From Brachybacterium tyrofermentans (GTDB lineage Bacteria; Actinomycetota; Actinomycetes; Actinomycetales; Dermabacteraceae), in the NCBI RefSeq assembly GCF_014897585.1, contig NZ_JABUXW010000018.1, positions 1 to 64,000 of the forward strand: a stretch of DNA of 64,000 bases, given 5' to 3'. A program made the position numbers and the translations under genes. The notes beneath the pieces were generated by a model. It saw nothing but the letters and a program-made list of their open reading frames with translations. It searched no databases and was not told the origin of the DNA. Positions 50,812 to 59,997 of the stretch are shown here, one piece after another; the stretch's first letter is position 1; each line of letters starts with the position of its first letter.

Positions 50812-52577
50812 GCGCCCCGGCGCTCGCCGAGGTCGATCTCCCACTGCACGAGGTCAACGTGGGCGCCGAGTATCGGGCTGCCGTCGGCGGTCCGCCGGCG
50901 GACGGCAAGCGGTACGGCTCGACCGAGCCCCGCGTCGTCACACCGCCGAGGCGGCTCCTGACGCCGGAGTCGTCGTGGGGCTTCCGCGTGATCGAGTTCG
51001 CGACCGACGTGCTGCGCGTCCACCTGTACCCCTGGCAGCGGTCCTTCGTGATTCGTCTGCTCGAGCGGAACGAGGACGGGTCGCTGCGGTTCCAGACCGC
51101 AGTGCTCCTGGTTGGCAGGCAGAACGGCAAGTCGACGATCTCGAAGGTCCTCGCCCTGTGGTTCATGCTCGAGATGGAGTGGCCGCTGGTCCTGGGCACT
51201 GCACAGGACCTCGAGACTGCCGAGGAGATCTGGGAAGACGCAGTCAACCTCCTCCTGGAGGAGACCGACGACGAGGACGACCTGTCCGACTTCGTCGAGC
51301 GGGTCATCCAGACCAACGGCAAGAAGGCGCTGATCCTGAACAACGGCTCCCGGTACAAGGTGAAGGCCGCGAACCGGGCCGCCGGCCGTGGCCTCTCCGG
51401 CAACCTGATCATGCTCGACGAGCTGCGCGAGCAGAAGAACTGGGGCGCCTGGGGTGCGATCACGAAGACGACCCAGGCCCAGGACTTCGCGCTCGTTCTC
51501 GGACTGTCCAACGCCGGAGACGCCCTGTCGGTCGTCCTGGCCTACCTGCGGAAGATGGCCCACGCGGCCGTCGGAGACCCCGACGGTCTGAACAAGGTCA
51601 CTCCCGCCTCGGGACCGACCATCCTCGACATCGAAGCGTCCCTCGAAGAGGACGACGAGCTGTTCGAGGACGACGACCCGGAGGACTGGGAGCAGGACGA
51701 GGAGACGCTGTTCCTCGCCGAGTACTCCGCGACCCCCGGCATCGACCGGCGCGAGCGGTCGGGCTGGGCACAGGCGAACCCGTTGCTCGGCTACCGGATC
51801 CGTGAGCGCAAGCTCGCGTCCGACTGCCGCACCGATCCCGAGTGGGTGTTCCGCACGGAGGTCCTGTGCCAGTGGCCCGACGGCACGATCGACGGGATCT
51901 TCCCGCCGGGTTCGTGGGAGGACACCACGAACGTCCCCGAGACGCTGCCGGACGGGACCCAGAGGGTCGCCGAGGCAGACCGCATCGTGGGCCCGATCTG
52001 GGTCGGGCTCGACAAGTCGGCCGACCGCTCGCAGACCTGGATCACGTTCGCCGGGCACCGCGAGGACGGCCTCCCACAGGTCGAGGTGCGGGCAGTCCGC
52101 CACGGTGACGACTGGGTGAAGGGATGGCTGCTCGAGCACGAGTGGCGCGACCGATTCCAGGCGGTCACCGGACAGGGCCGCGGCGCACCGATCTCTGACC
52201 TCCTGAAGGACTTCGACGAGGACCCGACCTTCGGGATCCCCGTGGAGCCCTGGTCGGGTGGAGACCTGATCGCCGCCCACGGACAAGCGTTCGAGGACAT
52301 CCGCGACGGCAAGGTCCGCCACAACAAGCAGCCCCCGCTCGACGCTGCGGCCGCGACCGCCGTTCGGAAGGACCTCGGCGACGGATGGGTCATCGATCGC
52401 AAGCGCTCGCCGTCGGACGTTGCATCGCTGATCGCATGGCTCGCCGCGCTCTGGCTGATGAAGAAGCGCGTCGCGGAAACGCCCGCGGCTCCGCCGCCGG
52501 CTGCCCTCGAAGACGCCCCGAATGACGACATGCACGACAGCTGGACGACGAGTGACCTGAACACCATCGGGTTCTGA
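50808..52577 (+). CDS. Terminase large subunit
   Basis: A 589-residue packaging motor. Walker A-type VGRQNGKST near residue 103, Walker B LIMLDELREQK near residue 205, and a nuclease half with acidic residues around GLDKSADRSQTW. GTG 50808 overlaps the small-subunit stop. Acidic stretch near residues 280-305. Complete by length compared with the family (about 500-600). Confidence 0.93.
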   Translation: MSAPALAEVDLPLHEVNVGAEYRAAVGGPPADGKRYGSTEPRVVTPPRRLLTPESSWGFRVIEFATDVLRVHLYPWQRSFVIRLLERNEDGSLRFQTAVLLVGRQNGKSTISKVLALWFMLEMEWPLVLGTAQDLETAEEIWEDAVNLLLEETDDEDDLSDFVERVIQTNGKKALILNNGSRYKVKAANRAAGRGLSGNLIMLDELREQKNWGAWGAITKTTQAQDFALVLGLSNAGDALSVVLAYLRKMAHAAVGDPDGLNKVTPASGPTILDIEASLEEDDELFEDDDPEDWEQDEETLFLAEYSATPGIDRRERSGWAQANPLLGYRIRERKLASDCRTDPEWVFRTEVLCQWPDGTIDGIFPPGSWEDTTNVPETLPDGTQRVAEADRIVGPIWVGLDKSADRSQTWITFAGHREDGLPQVEVRAVRHGDDWVKGWLLEHEWRDRFQAVTGQGRGAPISDLLKDFDEDPTFGIPVEPWSGGDLIAAHGQAFEDIRDGKVRHNKQPPLDAAAATAVRKDLGDGWVIDRKRSPSDVASLIAWLAALWLMKKRVAETPAAPPPAALEDAPNDDMHDSWTTSDLNTIGF

Positions 52578-52590
52578 AAGGAGGTGGAGC

Positions 52591-54030
52591 GTGGCGATAC
52601 CGCAGACAGAGCACGGCTACCAGGCTGCGACGGGCTCGTGGTGGTCGGCAGTCGACGACCTCGAGGAGACGCCGGAGCTGATCTGGCCGCTCAACCTCGA
52701 GGTGTACGACCGGATGCGACGCCAGGACGCCCAGGTGATCTCGGTGCTCCGCGCCGTGACCCTGCCGATCCGTCGCACTGGCTGGCGGCTCGACCCCAAC
52801 GGCGCCCGCCCCGAGGTCGTGGAGCTCATTGCCGACGACCTCGGCCTGCAGGTCCAGGGACAGCCTGAGCGCGCCGTGGTGCGCACCAGGGACCGCTTCT
52901 CGTGGTCCGACCATCTGCGTCTCGCGCTGCTCATGCTCGTGTTCGGCCACTCGCCGTTCGAGCAGGTCTACCGGATCGACGAGAAGGGCCAGGCGCGCCT
53001 GCGGAAGCTGGGCTGGCGCCCGCCCCGCACGATCTCCAAGGTGGACGTGGCGGCCGACGGTGGGCTGATCGCGCTCGAGCAGCAGGCTCGCGGCGCGAGC
53101 ACTTCTCGGTCCCGCATGGACGTCGATCGCCTCGTGGTCTACGTCAACGACCGAGAGGGCGGCAACTGGCTCGGCGGCTCGCTCCTGCGCCCGGCCTACA
53201 AGTTCTGGGTGCTCAAGGACCGGCTGCTCCGCGTCCAGGCACAGACCGTCGACCGCAACGGCATGGGGATCCCCGTGTACGAGGGCGCCGAGCCTCCGAT
53301 GATGGGCACCCTCGCCGAGCGCGAGGAGTGGGCGAAGAAGGACGTGCAGGCCGGTCTCGCGATCGCGAAGGCCGTCCGGTCGGGCAACAACGCCGGCGCG
53401 TCCATCCCCCACGGCTCCAAGCTCACGCTGTCCGGCGTTACCGGCTCGCTGCCCGACGCGGACAAGCCGATCCGGTACTACGACGAGCAGATCGCCCGCG
53501 CAGTACTCGCGAACTTCTTGAACCTCGGAGGCGACAACTCGACGGGCTCCTACGCGCTCGGCGAGACCTTCGCGGACTTCTTCACCCTGTCGCTGCAGAC
53601 CGTCGCTCAGGACATCGCGTCCACGGCCACACAGCACATCGTCGAGGATCTCGTGGATCTGAACTGGGGCGAGCACGAGCCCGCCCCGAAGATCGTCTTC
53701 GACGAGATCGGGTCGCGGCATCCGGCGACAGCGGAGGGCATCCGCGCACTGATCGAGTGCAAGGCGCTCACCGCCGACGACCAGCTCGAGCAGCACCTCC
53801 GCACCATGTACTCCCTGCCGCCGGCTGACGCCGACACGGCCCGCGAGTACAGCTCGGGCGACGGTACTGGCGGCGACCTCGACGCGATGAGAACGCAGTC
53901 GGACATCACCGGCCTCCTCGCCCGCACCGGCTTCGACGCTGTCGACGCCGCGCGCGCAGCGGGACTGCCGGACATCAAGCACACGGGCCGTCTGCCCGTC
54001 ACTCTGGCCGACCCCGAGGAGGGAACATGA
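52591..54030 (+). CDS. Portal protein (DUF935/Mu gp29-like)
   Basis: 479 residues with the DUF935-type portal fold: ELIWPLNLEVYDRMRRQDAQ at the start, WRPPRTISKVDV and KFWVLKDRLLRVQAQTVDRN in the stem region and a long helical carboxy end. It forms the 12-fold head-tail ring. GTG 52591 with AGGAGGTGGAG 6-10 bases upstream. Follows the terminase by 13 bases. Confidence 0.85.
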   Translation: MAIPQTEHGYQAATGSWWSAVDDLEETPELIWPLNLEVYDRMRRQDAQVISVLRAVTLPIRRTGWRLDPNGARPEVVELIADDLGLQVQGQPERAVVRTRDRFSWSDHLRLALLMLVFGHSPFEQVYRIDEKGQARLRKLGWRPPRTISKVDVAADGGLIALEQQARGASTSRSRMDVDRLVVYVNDREGGNWLGGSLLRPAYKFWVLKDRLLRVQAQTVDRNGMGIPVYEGAEPPMMGTLAEREEWAKKDVQAGLAIAKAVRSGNNAGASIPHGSKLTLSGVTGSLPDADKPIRYYDEQIARAVLANFLNLGGDNSTGSYALGETFADFFTLSLQTVAQDIASTATQHIVEDLVDLNWGEHEPAPKIVFDEIGSRHPATAEGIRALIECKALTADDQLEQHLRTMYSLPPADADTAREYSSGDGTGGDLDAMRTQSDITGLLARTGFDAVDAARAAGLPDIKHTGRLPVTLADPEEGT

Positions 54031-55322
54031 CCGACACCCGCCGCACTCCCCCGCTGCCGCAGACGGACCGCTGGTTCCGCATGGCAGCCGACGAGGAGAC
54101 CCGCACCGCGCAGGTCTACCTCTACGACGCGATCTCCGGCTGGTTCGGTGTCACCGCGAAGGACTTCGCGCGCGACTGGAACGCGCTGGACGTCGACCAG
54201 ATCGATCTGTTCATCAACTCCCCCGGCGGCGACGTCTTCGACGCCCTGGCGATCCTGAACGTCATCCGGCGCACCGAGGCCCGCGTGGTCGCGCACGTCG
54301 ACGGGATCGCAGCGTCCGCAGCGTCGTTCATCGCTATGGGCGCCGACGAGCTCGTGATGGGCCGCAACAGCGAGCTGATGATCCACGACGCCTCCGGCCT
54401 CTGCTGGGGACCCGCCGAAGACATGCAGAAGATGTCCGACGACCTCGCCCGGATCAGCGACAACATCGCCTCGATCTACGCCGAGAAGGCGGGCGGCGAC
54501 GCCTCCACCTGGCGCGAGGCCATGCTCGCCGAAACCTGGTACACGGCAGACGAGGCCGTGACCGCGGGCCTCGCCGACCGCGTCGACGGCGACCGTGACA
54601 AGTCCGAGGCGAAGAACAGCCTGGACCTCTCGATCTTCGCCCACGCCGGCCGCGCCGACGCCCCCGCACCGAACCTCGGCAACTCACCGCCGTACGACAA
54701 GGGCGGTTGGCTGAACCGCCAGACCGACTACCAACGGGGCGGCCTCATGCAGGTCATCCCCGAGAGCTTCGCCGCGGCGCTCGCCGCCGGCGACCACAGA
54801 CCTCCGGCCGAGCCGGTGGAACCCACCCACACCCAGAAGGAAGGAGCCGACCTCATGTCGGACACCATCAAGAAGGGGCTGATCGACAGGCTCGGCATCA
54901 CCGACGCCGAGGCGACCGAGGACACCATCCTCGCCGCCGTCGACGAGGCGCTCGCCGAGCGTGCCGAGCCCGCCCCGAAGTTCTCCCCGCCCGAGGGCAC
55001 GGTGCTCATGGACTCCGACCAGGTCGAGCAGCTGCGTGCTGACGCCCGGGCCGGCGCCGACGCGCGCGCCCAGCAGATCTCCGACCGCCGCGCCGGCATC
55101 GTCGACGCCGCGATCACCGATGGCCGGATCGCTCCGGCCCGGCGCGACCACTGGGTCGCGCAGCTGAACGCCGACGAGGAGGGCGCCACCGAGGTGCTCG
55201 CCTCCCTGACCGCCGGCACCATCCCCCTCGCCCCTGCGGGCTTCACGGGCGGCGTCGACGAGTCCAACGACGAGGACGCCGTGTACGCCAAGTACTGGCC
55301 GACCACCGAGAAGGAGGCCTGA
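54027..55322 (+). CDS. Head maturation protease of the ClpP (S14) type, with scaffold-like extension
   Basis: 431 residues. The amino half is ClpP-like: LFINSPGGDVFDALAILN, the nucleophile Ser in DGIAASAASFI and the catalytic His in ELMIHDASG. After about residue 230 the protein changes to an acidic, helical scaffold-like region (from residue 277). The overlap with the portal stop is four bases. An internal, well-placed start inside the gene probably yields the scaffold alone (see 54855-55322), as in lambda C/Nu3. Confidence 0.9.
   Translation: MTDTRRTPPLPQTDRWFRMAADEETRTAQVYLYDAISGWFGVTAKDFARDWNALDVDQIDLFINSPGGDVFDALAILNVIRRTEARVVAHVDGIAASAASFIAMGADELVMGRNSELMIHDASGLCWGPAEDMQKMSDDLARISDNIASIYAEKAGGDASTWREAMLAETWYTADEAVTAGLADRVDGDRDKSEAKNSLDLSIFAHAGRADAPAPNLGNSPPYDKGGWLNRQTDYQRGGLMQVIPESFAAALAAGDHRPPAEPVEPTHTQKEGADLMSDTIKKGLIDRLGITDAEATEDTILAAVDEALAERAEPAPKFSPPEGTVLMDSDQVEQLRADARAGADARAQQISDRRAGIVDAAITDGRIAPARRDHWVAQLNADEEGATEVLASLTAGTIPLAPAGFTGGVDESNDEDAVYAKYWPTTEKEA
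54855..55322 (+). CDS. Nested capsid scaffold protein from an internal start
   Basis: An in-frame ATG at 54855 is preceded by GAAGGAAGGAG ending 7-8 bases upstream, a strong ribosome site within the protease gene. It would make a 155-residue acidic helical protein that shares the protease's carboxy end (SDTIKKGLIDRLGITDAEAT). Nested scaffold genes inside protease genes are known in lambda-like phages. Translation from here is inferred. Confidence 0.65.
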   Translation: MSDTIKKGLIDRLGITDAEATEDTILAAVDEALAERAEPAPKFSPPEGTVLMDSDQVEQLRADARAGADARAQQISDRRAGIVDAAITDGRIAPARRDHWVAQLNADEEGATEVLASLTAGTIPLAPAGFTGGVDESNDEDAVYAKYWPTTEKEA

Positions 55323-55323
55323 G

Positions 55324-55680
55324 ATGGCTGACTACCTGCCCCTGTTCAACCCCGGCACCGCTGTCACGTTCACGGCGTCGGACGACCTGATCGGTGGCCG
55401 CCTGGTCGAGATCACCGGAGATCGCAGCGTCGCGCACGCGGCAATCGGCTCCGGAAAGGTCGCCGGTGTCGCCGGTTTCAACACTGCCGCGGGAGAGCTC
55501 GTGACTGTGTACTCCGGCGGTGTGCAGCTCCCGACCGCTTCGGGTGCGATCGCCGCGGGTGACCGTGTCGCGGCCGCCGCCGACGGCAAGGTCTCCACTG
55601 CGGAGACCGGCACGATCGGCGTCGCGCTCGCGGCTGCCGCAGATGGCGAGACCGCCCAGGTCCGCTTCCACCTGGCCTGA
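55324..55680 (+). CDS. Capsid decoration/cement-like protein (DUF2190 type)
   Basis: 118 residues, strand-rich, Gly/Ala/Val-rich, placed directly before the capsid gene. Begins MADYLPLFNPGTAVTFTA and ends VRFHLA. The position and DUF2190-like style suggest a head-stabilising protein on the capsid. ATG with AAGGAGG upstream. Confidence 0.7.
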   Translation: MADYLPLFNPGTAVTFTASDDLIGGRLVEITGDRSVAHAAIGSGKVAGVAGFNTAAGELVTVYSGGVQLPTASGAIAAGDRVAAAADGKVSTAETGTIGVALAAAADGETAQVRFHLA

Positions 55681-55694
55681 AAGGAGGTCCGCTC

Positions 55695-56615
55695 ATGTCG
55701 TTCACCTACCCCGGTGCGCCGGTGAGGGTCGGGTCTGACCTGACCACCACCGAGATCCACCACCTGATGAAGACCCCGTCGCTTCTGCGGAAGCGCCTGG
55801 GCACCATCCTGGACCACAAGTTCATCTCCGATTACCTGCTCGCAGGGCGCTTCACCGCCGAGGGCGGCGCGATCCTGTACGAGACGGGCGAGACGATCTT
55901 CTCGGCCGACGACCCGGAGGCCATCGCCCCCGGCGGGGAGTACCCGCGCTCGGTCATGACCTCGGGTGAGCTCGCCACCGCGCGCACCACGAAGTTCGGT
56001 CGCGGGACCGAGGTCACCGACGAGGCGATCAGCCGTCTGCTGATCAACCCCGTCGACAGCGGCCTGCGCAAGCTCGCGAACTCGATGATCCGCTACATCG
56101 ACGGCGTGGCGCTCGGCGTCATCGCCTCGAAGGTCACGCAGTCCGAGGCGGCTTCGGCCGCGTGGGCTGATGCGGGCGCGATCGTCGACACCGTGCTCGC
56201 GGTGAAGGCGAAGGCGGAGGAGACCCACGTCGAGGAGAACTTCGACTACTCCACCGTCGTGCTGAAGCCGACCCAGTTCGCGAAGGTCGCGGCCGCGCTC
56301 ATCAAGTCCGATCTGGTGCCGCGCGAGTCGCAGAACTTCGCGCTCTCGGGGGTCATCCCCTCGTACCTCGGTCTGACCTGGGTGACGTCGAACCACGTCC
56401 CCTTCTCGGACCCGATCCTGGTCGATCGCGACCAGCTCGGCGGCATGGCCGACGAGAAGATCCAGTCGCCCGGATACGTCGGCTACGACGGTCTCGAGGT
56501 CCGCTCGGACCGCGAGAACAGCGCCGACAAGTACGTCATCCAGGCGCGCCGCATCACCGTCCCGGTGGTGCTGGAGCCGAACGCGGGAATCCGCATCACC
56601 GGAACGGGAGTCTGA
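55695..56615 (+). CDS. Major capsid protein
   Basis: 306 residues in the place and size of an HK97-fold major capsid protein, with a probable amino-terminal arm, the long helix (TILDHKFISDYLLAGRF) and an extended loop region (SGELATARTTKFGRGTEV). Good AAGGAGG site (55681-55687) before the ATG. It follows protease-scaffold and decoration genes, as expected. Confidence 0.85.
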   Translation: MSFTYPGAPVRVGSDLTTTEIHHLMKTPSLLRKRLGTILDHKFISDYLLAGRFTAEGGAILYETGETIFSADDPEAIAPGGEYPRSVMTSGELATARTTKFGRGTEVTDEAISRLLINPVDSGLRKLANSMIRYIDGVALGVIASKVTQSEAASAAWADAGAIVDTVLAVKAKAEETHVEENFDYSTVVLKPTQFAKVAAALIKSDLVPRESQNFALSGVIPSYLGLTWVTSNHVPFSDPILVDRDQLGGMADEKIQSPGYVGYDGLEVRSDRENSADKYVIQARRITVPVVLEPNAGIRITGTGV

Positions 56616-56617
56616 AC

Positions 56618-56932
56618 ATGGCGAAGCAGCTCAAGGTCATCGCGGCGTGCGTCGTCGTGAACGTCGGTGGACAGGAGCGCTACCTCTACAAGGGGGCCGT
56701 GCTTCCGTCCAGCGTCGAGCGCAAGGACATCACGCGGCTGAAGAACACCGGCCTCGTCGCCGAGGTCGAGGTCGCAGTCCCCGAGGCTGATTCCGCGGCC
56801 GACGTGGCGGCGGCCGAGAAGGCCGCTGCCGAGAAGGCCGCCGCTGAGAAGGCAGCGGCCGCGAAGGCTGCGGCCGATCAGGGCAAGGCCGACAAGGCCG
56901 CCGGCAACGGTGGCGCTCCGGCGCAGAAGTGA
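56618..56932 (+). CDS. Small head protein with Ala/Lys-rich tail
   Basis: 104 residues. A small beta-strand-rich head (VIAACVVVNVGGQERYLYKG) is followed by an alanine-lysine-glutamate repetitive tail from about residue 60 (AEKAAAEKAAAEKAAA). May help head assembly or be a minor capsid component. The repeat-encoding DNA (about 56810-56880) is prone to slippage. Confidence 0.6.
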   Translation: MAKQLKVIAACVVVNVGGQERYLYKGAVLPSSVERKDITRLKNTGLVAEVEVAVPEADSAADVAAAEKAAAEKAAAEKAAAAKAAADQGKADKAAGNGGAPAQK

Positions 56933-56947
56933 TCGAGAGGGGGCGTC

Positions 56948-57397
56948 ATGGCTGACGAGGAATCCTGGGTGAGTCCCGACGATGTCTCGGCACCGTGGCG
57001 CCCCCTGACCGCTGCTGAGAAGCAGCGGGCGACCGCCCTGATCGCGTCGGTCTCGCGCGACATCGACCGGCGCTGGCCAGGGCTGCGTGCTCGGGTTGCT
57101 GCCGGGTCGGTCATGAAGGCGGACATCGCGGACGTCATCACCTGGCTGGTGCTTCCAGTGCTCGGCGGCCCGCCGGCGCCGGGCGCGAAGTCGTGGCAGG
57201 TGACGTCTGGGTCGGAGTCGCGGGCGATCACGCTGGACCAGTCGTCGGATCCTCGAGCTCCGTGGGTCTACGCCCAGTGGATGCTCGAGATCCTCGACGG
57301 TGTCCCGGATGCTCGACAGGCCACACCGCAGGGGTCATTCCCTCCGGCAGGCCCGTACGACGATCTGTTCCCCCGCTGGCCGGAGGGGCGCCGATGA
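56948..57397 (+). CDS. Head-tail connector protein
   Basis: 149 residues, helical first half (LTAAEKQRATALIASVSRDI) and compact rest; fits the Gp15/Gp19-type connector between capsid and portal. Ribosome site GAGAGGGGG 5-8 bases before the ATG. Overlaps the next gene by four bases. Confidence 0.75.
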   Translation: MADEESWVSPDDVSAPWRPLTAAEKQRATALIASVSRDIDRRWPGLRARVAAGSVMKADIADVITWLVLPVLGGPPAPGAKSWQVTSGSESRAITLDQSSDPRAPWVYAQWMLEILDGVPDARQATPQGSFPPAGPYDDLFPRWPEGRR

Positions 57398-57726
57398 TGT
57401 GGTTCGACGAGCAGATCCATGGCGAGGAGATCACCGTCCGCCAGATCACGTCCGGGAAGCCGGATGCGAACGGGCGAGCGACGGAGACTCCCGTCGACCA
57501 TGTCCTGTCGGGCTTCTCGGTGGTACCTGTCGGCTCGGAGGAGTCGGTCGGCAACGAGAAGGTCATCACCTCCCGGTACCGGGTCTCTGGCCCGTCGACT
57601 GATCTTGTGCGTGCACACGATCGAGTCCTCTGGCGCGGCGACGAGTACAAGGTGGACGGCCACCCGCGGTCGTTCTACGGGGCGTTCCCGCACACCGAGT
57701 TCTTTCTACAGCTGGATCGGGGGTGA
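57394..57726 (+). CDS. Head-closure/stopper protein
   Basis: 110 residues, strand-rich, IHGEEITVRQITSG and YKVDGHPRSFYGAFPHTEFF. Fits the head-closure position (HK97 gp7/SPP1 gp16-like). Start ATG 57394 overlaps the preceding stop. Confidence 0.65.
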   Translation: MMWFDEQIHGEEITVRQITSGKPDANGRATETPVDHVLSGFSVVPVGSEESVGNEKVITSRYRVSGPSTDLVRAHDRVLWRGDEYKVDGHPRSFYGAFPHTEFFLQLDRG

Positions 57727-57729
57727 GGC

Positions 57730-58032
57730 ATGGACGTCCGAGACATCGTGCAGCAGGCCTCGCACTCACCGGCTGTCCGCCGGCGGCTGCGGGCCCGAGC
57801 GAACCAGGTCGCGGCCCGGGCGAAGGCGATGGCGGCCCGTGAAGGGCTGCGGGAGCTGTCGGCTGACATTCGTGTCGTCGAGGGCACTCGTCCCGGCACG
57901 AAGGCGCAGGGCTTCCGCCGCCCGTACGCCAGGGTCGTCGCTCCGGGGGCCGCGAAGTACGAGATGGGCACCAGCCGGTTCAACAAGTACCGGCTGATGC
58001 TGCGCGCGTCCAGGGCGGTGAGCAGACGATGA
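57730..58032 (+). CDS. Minor tail/neck protein (HK97 gp10-like)
   Basis: 100 residues, basic helical amino part and a small strand-rich end. Position between head closure and tail terminator is characteristic of this neck protein. Overlaps the next start by four bases. Confidence 0.65.
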   Translation: MDVRDIVQQASHSPAVRRRLRARANQVAARAKAMAAREGLRELSADIRVVEGTRPGTKAQGFRRPYARVVAPGAAKYEMGTSRFNKYRLMLRASRAVSRR

Positions 58033-58433
58033 GCCAGGTGATCGGCGTGTGGCCGAACACCACGCGCTTGCTGATCGCGTACCTGACCGACCGCACCGGT
58101 CTGCCGGTGTACTCCCGTCGTCCCGAGGATGGGTGGATGAGTGCCGCCCCGTGCATCTGGGTGGACCGCCTCCCGGGCCCACCCTCGGACGGCTACTCGA
58201 AGACGTACACCTTCGACATCGAGGCGATGCACACCGATCCCGACGACCTCGGATCGCTGGTGCAGATGCTCGAGGTGTACCTGTTCACCCTGCCGTCGGA
58301 GTCCGACACCCGACACCAGGTCGACGACGTGCAGTGCACGGCCGAGTTCGCTGACGTCCCCGCGGACGACATCGACCTCGAACGGTCCGTCGGCTCGTTC
58401 GACATCACCGTCCGCCCCCAGCCCGCCCTGTAA
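58029..58433 (+). CDS. Tail terminator/completion protein
   Basis: 134 residues, strand-rich (TTRLLIAYLTDRTGLPVYSR, APCIWVDRLPGPPSDGYSKT), typical of the tail-terminator gp10-like group that stops tail tube growth. The gap 58434-58510 holds only a small hairpin (GGCCCGTC...GGCGGGCTG). Confidence 0.7.
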   Translation: MSQVIGVWPNTTRLLIAYLTDRTGLPVYSRRPEDGWMSAAPCIWVDRLPGPPSDGYSKTYTFDIEAMHTDPDDLGSLVQMLEVYLFTLPSESDTRHQVDDVQCTAEFADVPADDIDLERSVGSFDITVRPQPAL

Positions 58434-58510
58434 TCCCCCCGCGCGCCCCGTGCGCTCCGGCCCGTCACGACTCCGTGGCGGGCTGTTTCTGATGGAAGGA
58501 AACCCCCGTC

Positions 58511-59149
58511 ATGGCATTCGTGACCGACAACATCGAGACCGACAACCGGCTCGTCCTCAAGCATGGCAACAAGATCCTGGCGCTCGCCGACTACGACGAG
58601 CCTCCTGTCGAGGAGCTCTTCACGGCCGAGGGTGAGCCCTCGCCGCTGCCGGCCTACTTCCGGCAGATGGGCTACATCACCACCGATGGTGCGACCCAGG
58701 GCAACGACGTCTCCTCGACCGACACCAACATGGACCAGGACGTCGAGCCGGTCCGCTCGGACATCGAGTCGATCGCCCGCACCCTCGCCGTCACCTTCGG
58801 TGAGGCGAACGCCTGGGTGAACGGCCTCTACCACGGCCTGCCCGTCGCAGAGTGGGCGGCCTCCAAGTCCGCCGCCTGGGACTACACGTTCGGTGAGGTC
58901 TCCGACCCGCCGTTCTACCGTCTGCTGTTGCTGACCCAGGACGGGACCGGCTCGCAGACGAAGTACCGCGTCGAGCAGGCGTACCGCGCCAAGGTCACCA
59001 ACCTCGGTGAGCGCACCCTCTCGCGTGCGGACGCTGAAGGGTTCCAGTTCACGTTCGGGCTCTACAAGGACCCGGCCACGAACATGACCTACCGCCGCGC
59101 GCAGAACGGTCCGTTCTACCTGCCCGTCGAGCCCCCCGTCGGCGGCTGA
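58511..59149 (+). CDS. Major tail tube protein
   Basis: 212 residues of the size and place of the tail tube subunit. Core strand regions NKILALADYDEPPVEELF, IARTLAVTFGEANAWVNG and GFQFTFGLYKDP. The preceding AAGGA site supports ATG 58511. Confidence 0.85.
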   Translation: MAFVTDNIETDNRLVLKHGNKILALADYDEPPVEELFTAEGEPSPLPAYFRQMGYITTDGATQGNDVSSTDTNMDQDVEPVRSDIESIARTLAVTFGEANAWVNGLYHGLPVAEWAASKSAAWDYTFGEVSDPPFYRLLLLTQDGTGSQTKYRVEQAYRAKVTNLGERTLSRADAEGFQFTFGLYKDPATNMTYRRAQNGPFYLPVEPPVGG

Positions 59150-59238
59150 GCCGCCCCTGATCGTCGGCGCGCGTCGTTCGCTGGTGCGGCGCGCGCCGAC
59201 TCTCCAACCAGCACACCAGCTCCAGGAGGAATCCCAGC

Positions 59239-59571
59239 ATGTCGAAGAAGAACACCCGCAAGGTGTACAAGCTCGCCGAGGTCCGCCCCGCGTACGAAGA
59301 GGCCGTCGGCTCCGAAGGCGGAGTCGTCGAGTTCGAGGGGACGGACGGAAAGACCTACACGTTCCCGCATCCGCTGTTCATGGACGATGACCAGCAGGAA
59401 GCAATGGACGGCGCGTCGACGAAGTACGAGATCAGCGAGGTCCTCCTGGGTGACCAGTACGAGGACTTCGTGGCCGCCGGCAACAGCCTCGATGACCTCG
59501 GGATGCTGTTCGGGATGGTCTCCCGGGAGGCGCAGGAAAAAGCCCAGAAGGTGCGTCTTACTCGGCGCTGA
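59239..59571 (+). CDS. Tail assembly chaperone, short product (G)
   Basis: 110 residues, stop at 59569-59571. The protein starts MSKKNTRKVYKLAEVR and is acidic in the second half. It corresponds to lambda gpG: the short chaperone that coats the tape measure protein. The longer -1 frameshift product is listed separately. Confidence 0.8.
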   Translation: MSKKNTRKVYKLAEVRPAYEEAVGSEGGVVEFEGTDGKTYTFPHPLFMDDDQQEAMDGASTKYEISEVLLGDQYEDFVAAGNSLDDLGMLFGMVSREAQEKAQKVRLTRR

Positions 59572-59963
59572 GCCTCCTCGGGGAGCACCCCGAAGCGGTC
59601 GAGGCGTCCCTGCTGCAGACCTATGCACCCAGGGATCCTCTGCGCGAGTACTTCCGGGGACAGCTCACTCTCCGCCAGCTGAGACTGATGGTCGAGTGGC
59701 TGCCCCTGAACGCACCGGCATACCGAGCCGCCGCTGGGCACGCGTGGACCGACGAGACGCTCCTGCAGTGGGACATCTCCTCGCAGCTGCGCGCCCTGAA
59801 TGCGGCCCTGGCGAACCTCTTCCGTGAGAAGGGTGCCAACCCCGTAACACCCGACTTCCTCCCCGCCCCGGGCGTGGATGGCGGGTACGAGGACGGCGAC
59901 GTTCTCGACGAGGTCGAACAGCAAGAAATCCGCTCCAACATGGAGCGCCTCTGGGGGTCCTGA
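59239..59963 (+). CDS. Tail assembly chaperone, -1 frameshift product (G-T)
   Basis: The -1 frame is open from the A-rich run GGAAAAA (59535-59541) to the stop at 59961-59963 with no interruption, so a ribosome slipping there (base 59541 read twice) would give a 241-residue fusion. The second part contains SALSLLGEHPEAVEASLLQ and LREYFRGQLTLRQLRLMVEW, a pattern seen in chaperone T parts. A separate start for this frame is not evident. The heptamer is not the perfect XXXYYYZ; slippage on AAA AA is likely. Confidence 0.75.
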
Positions 59964-59997
59964 CCCCCGAGCACAACTTCATAGAGAGGGGGCGGCG

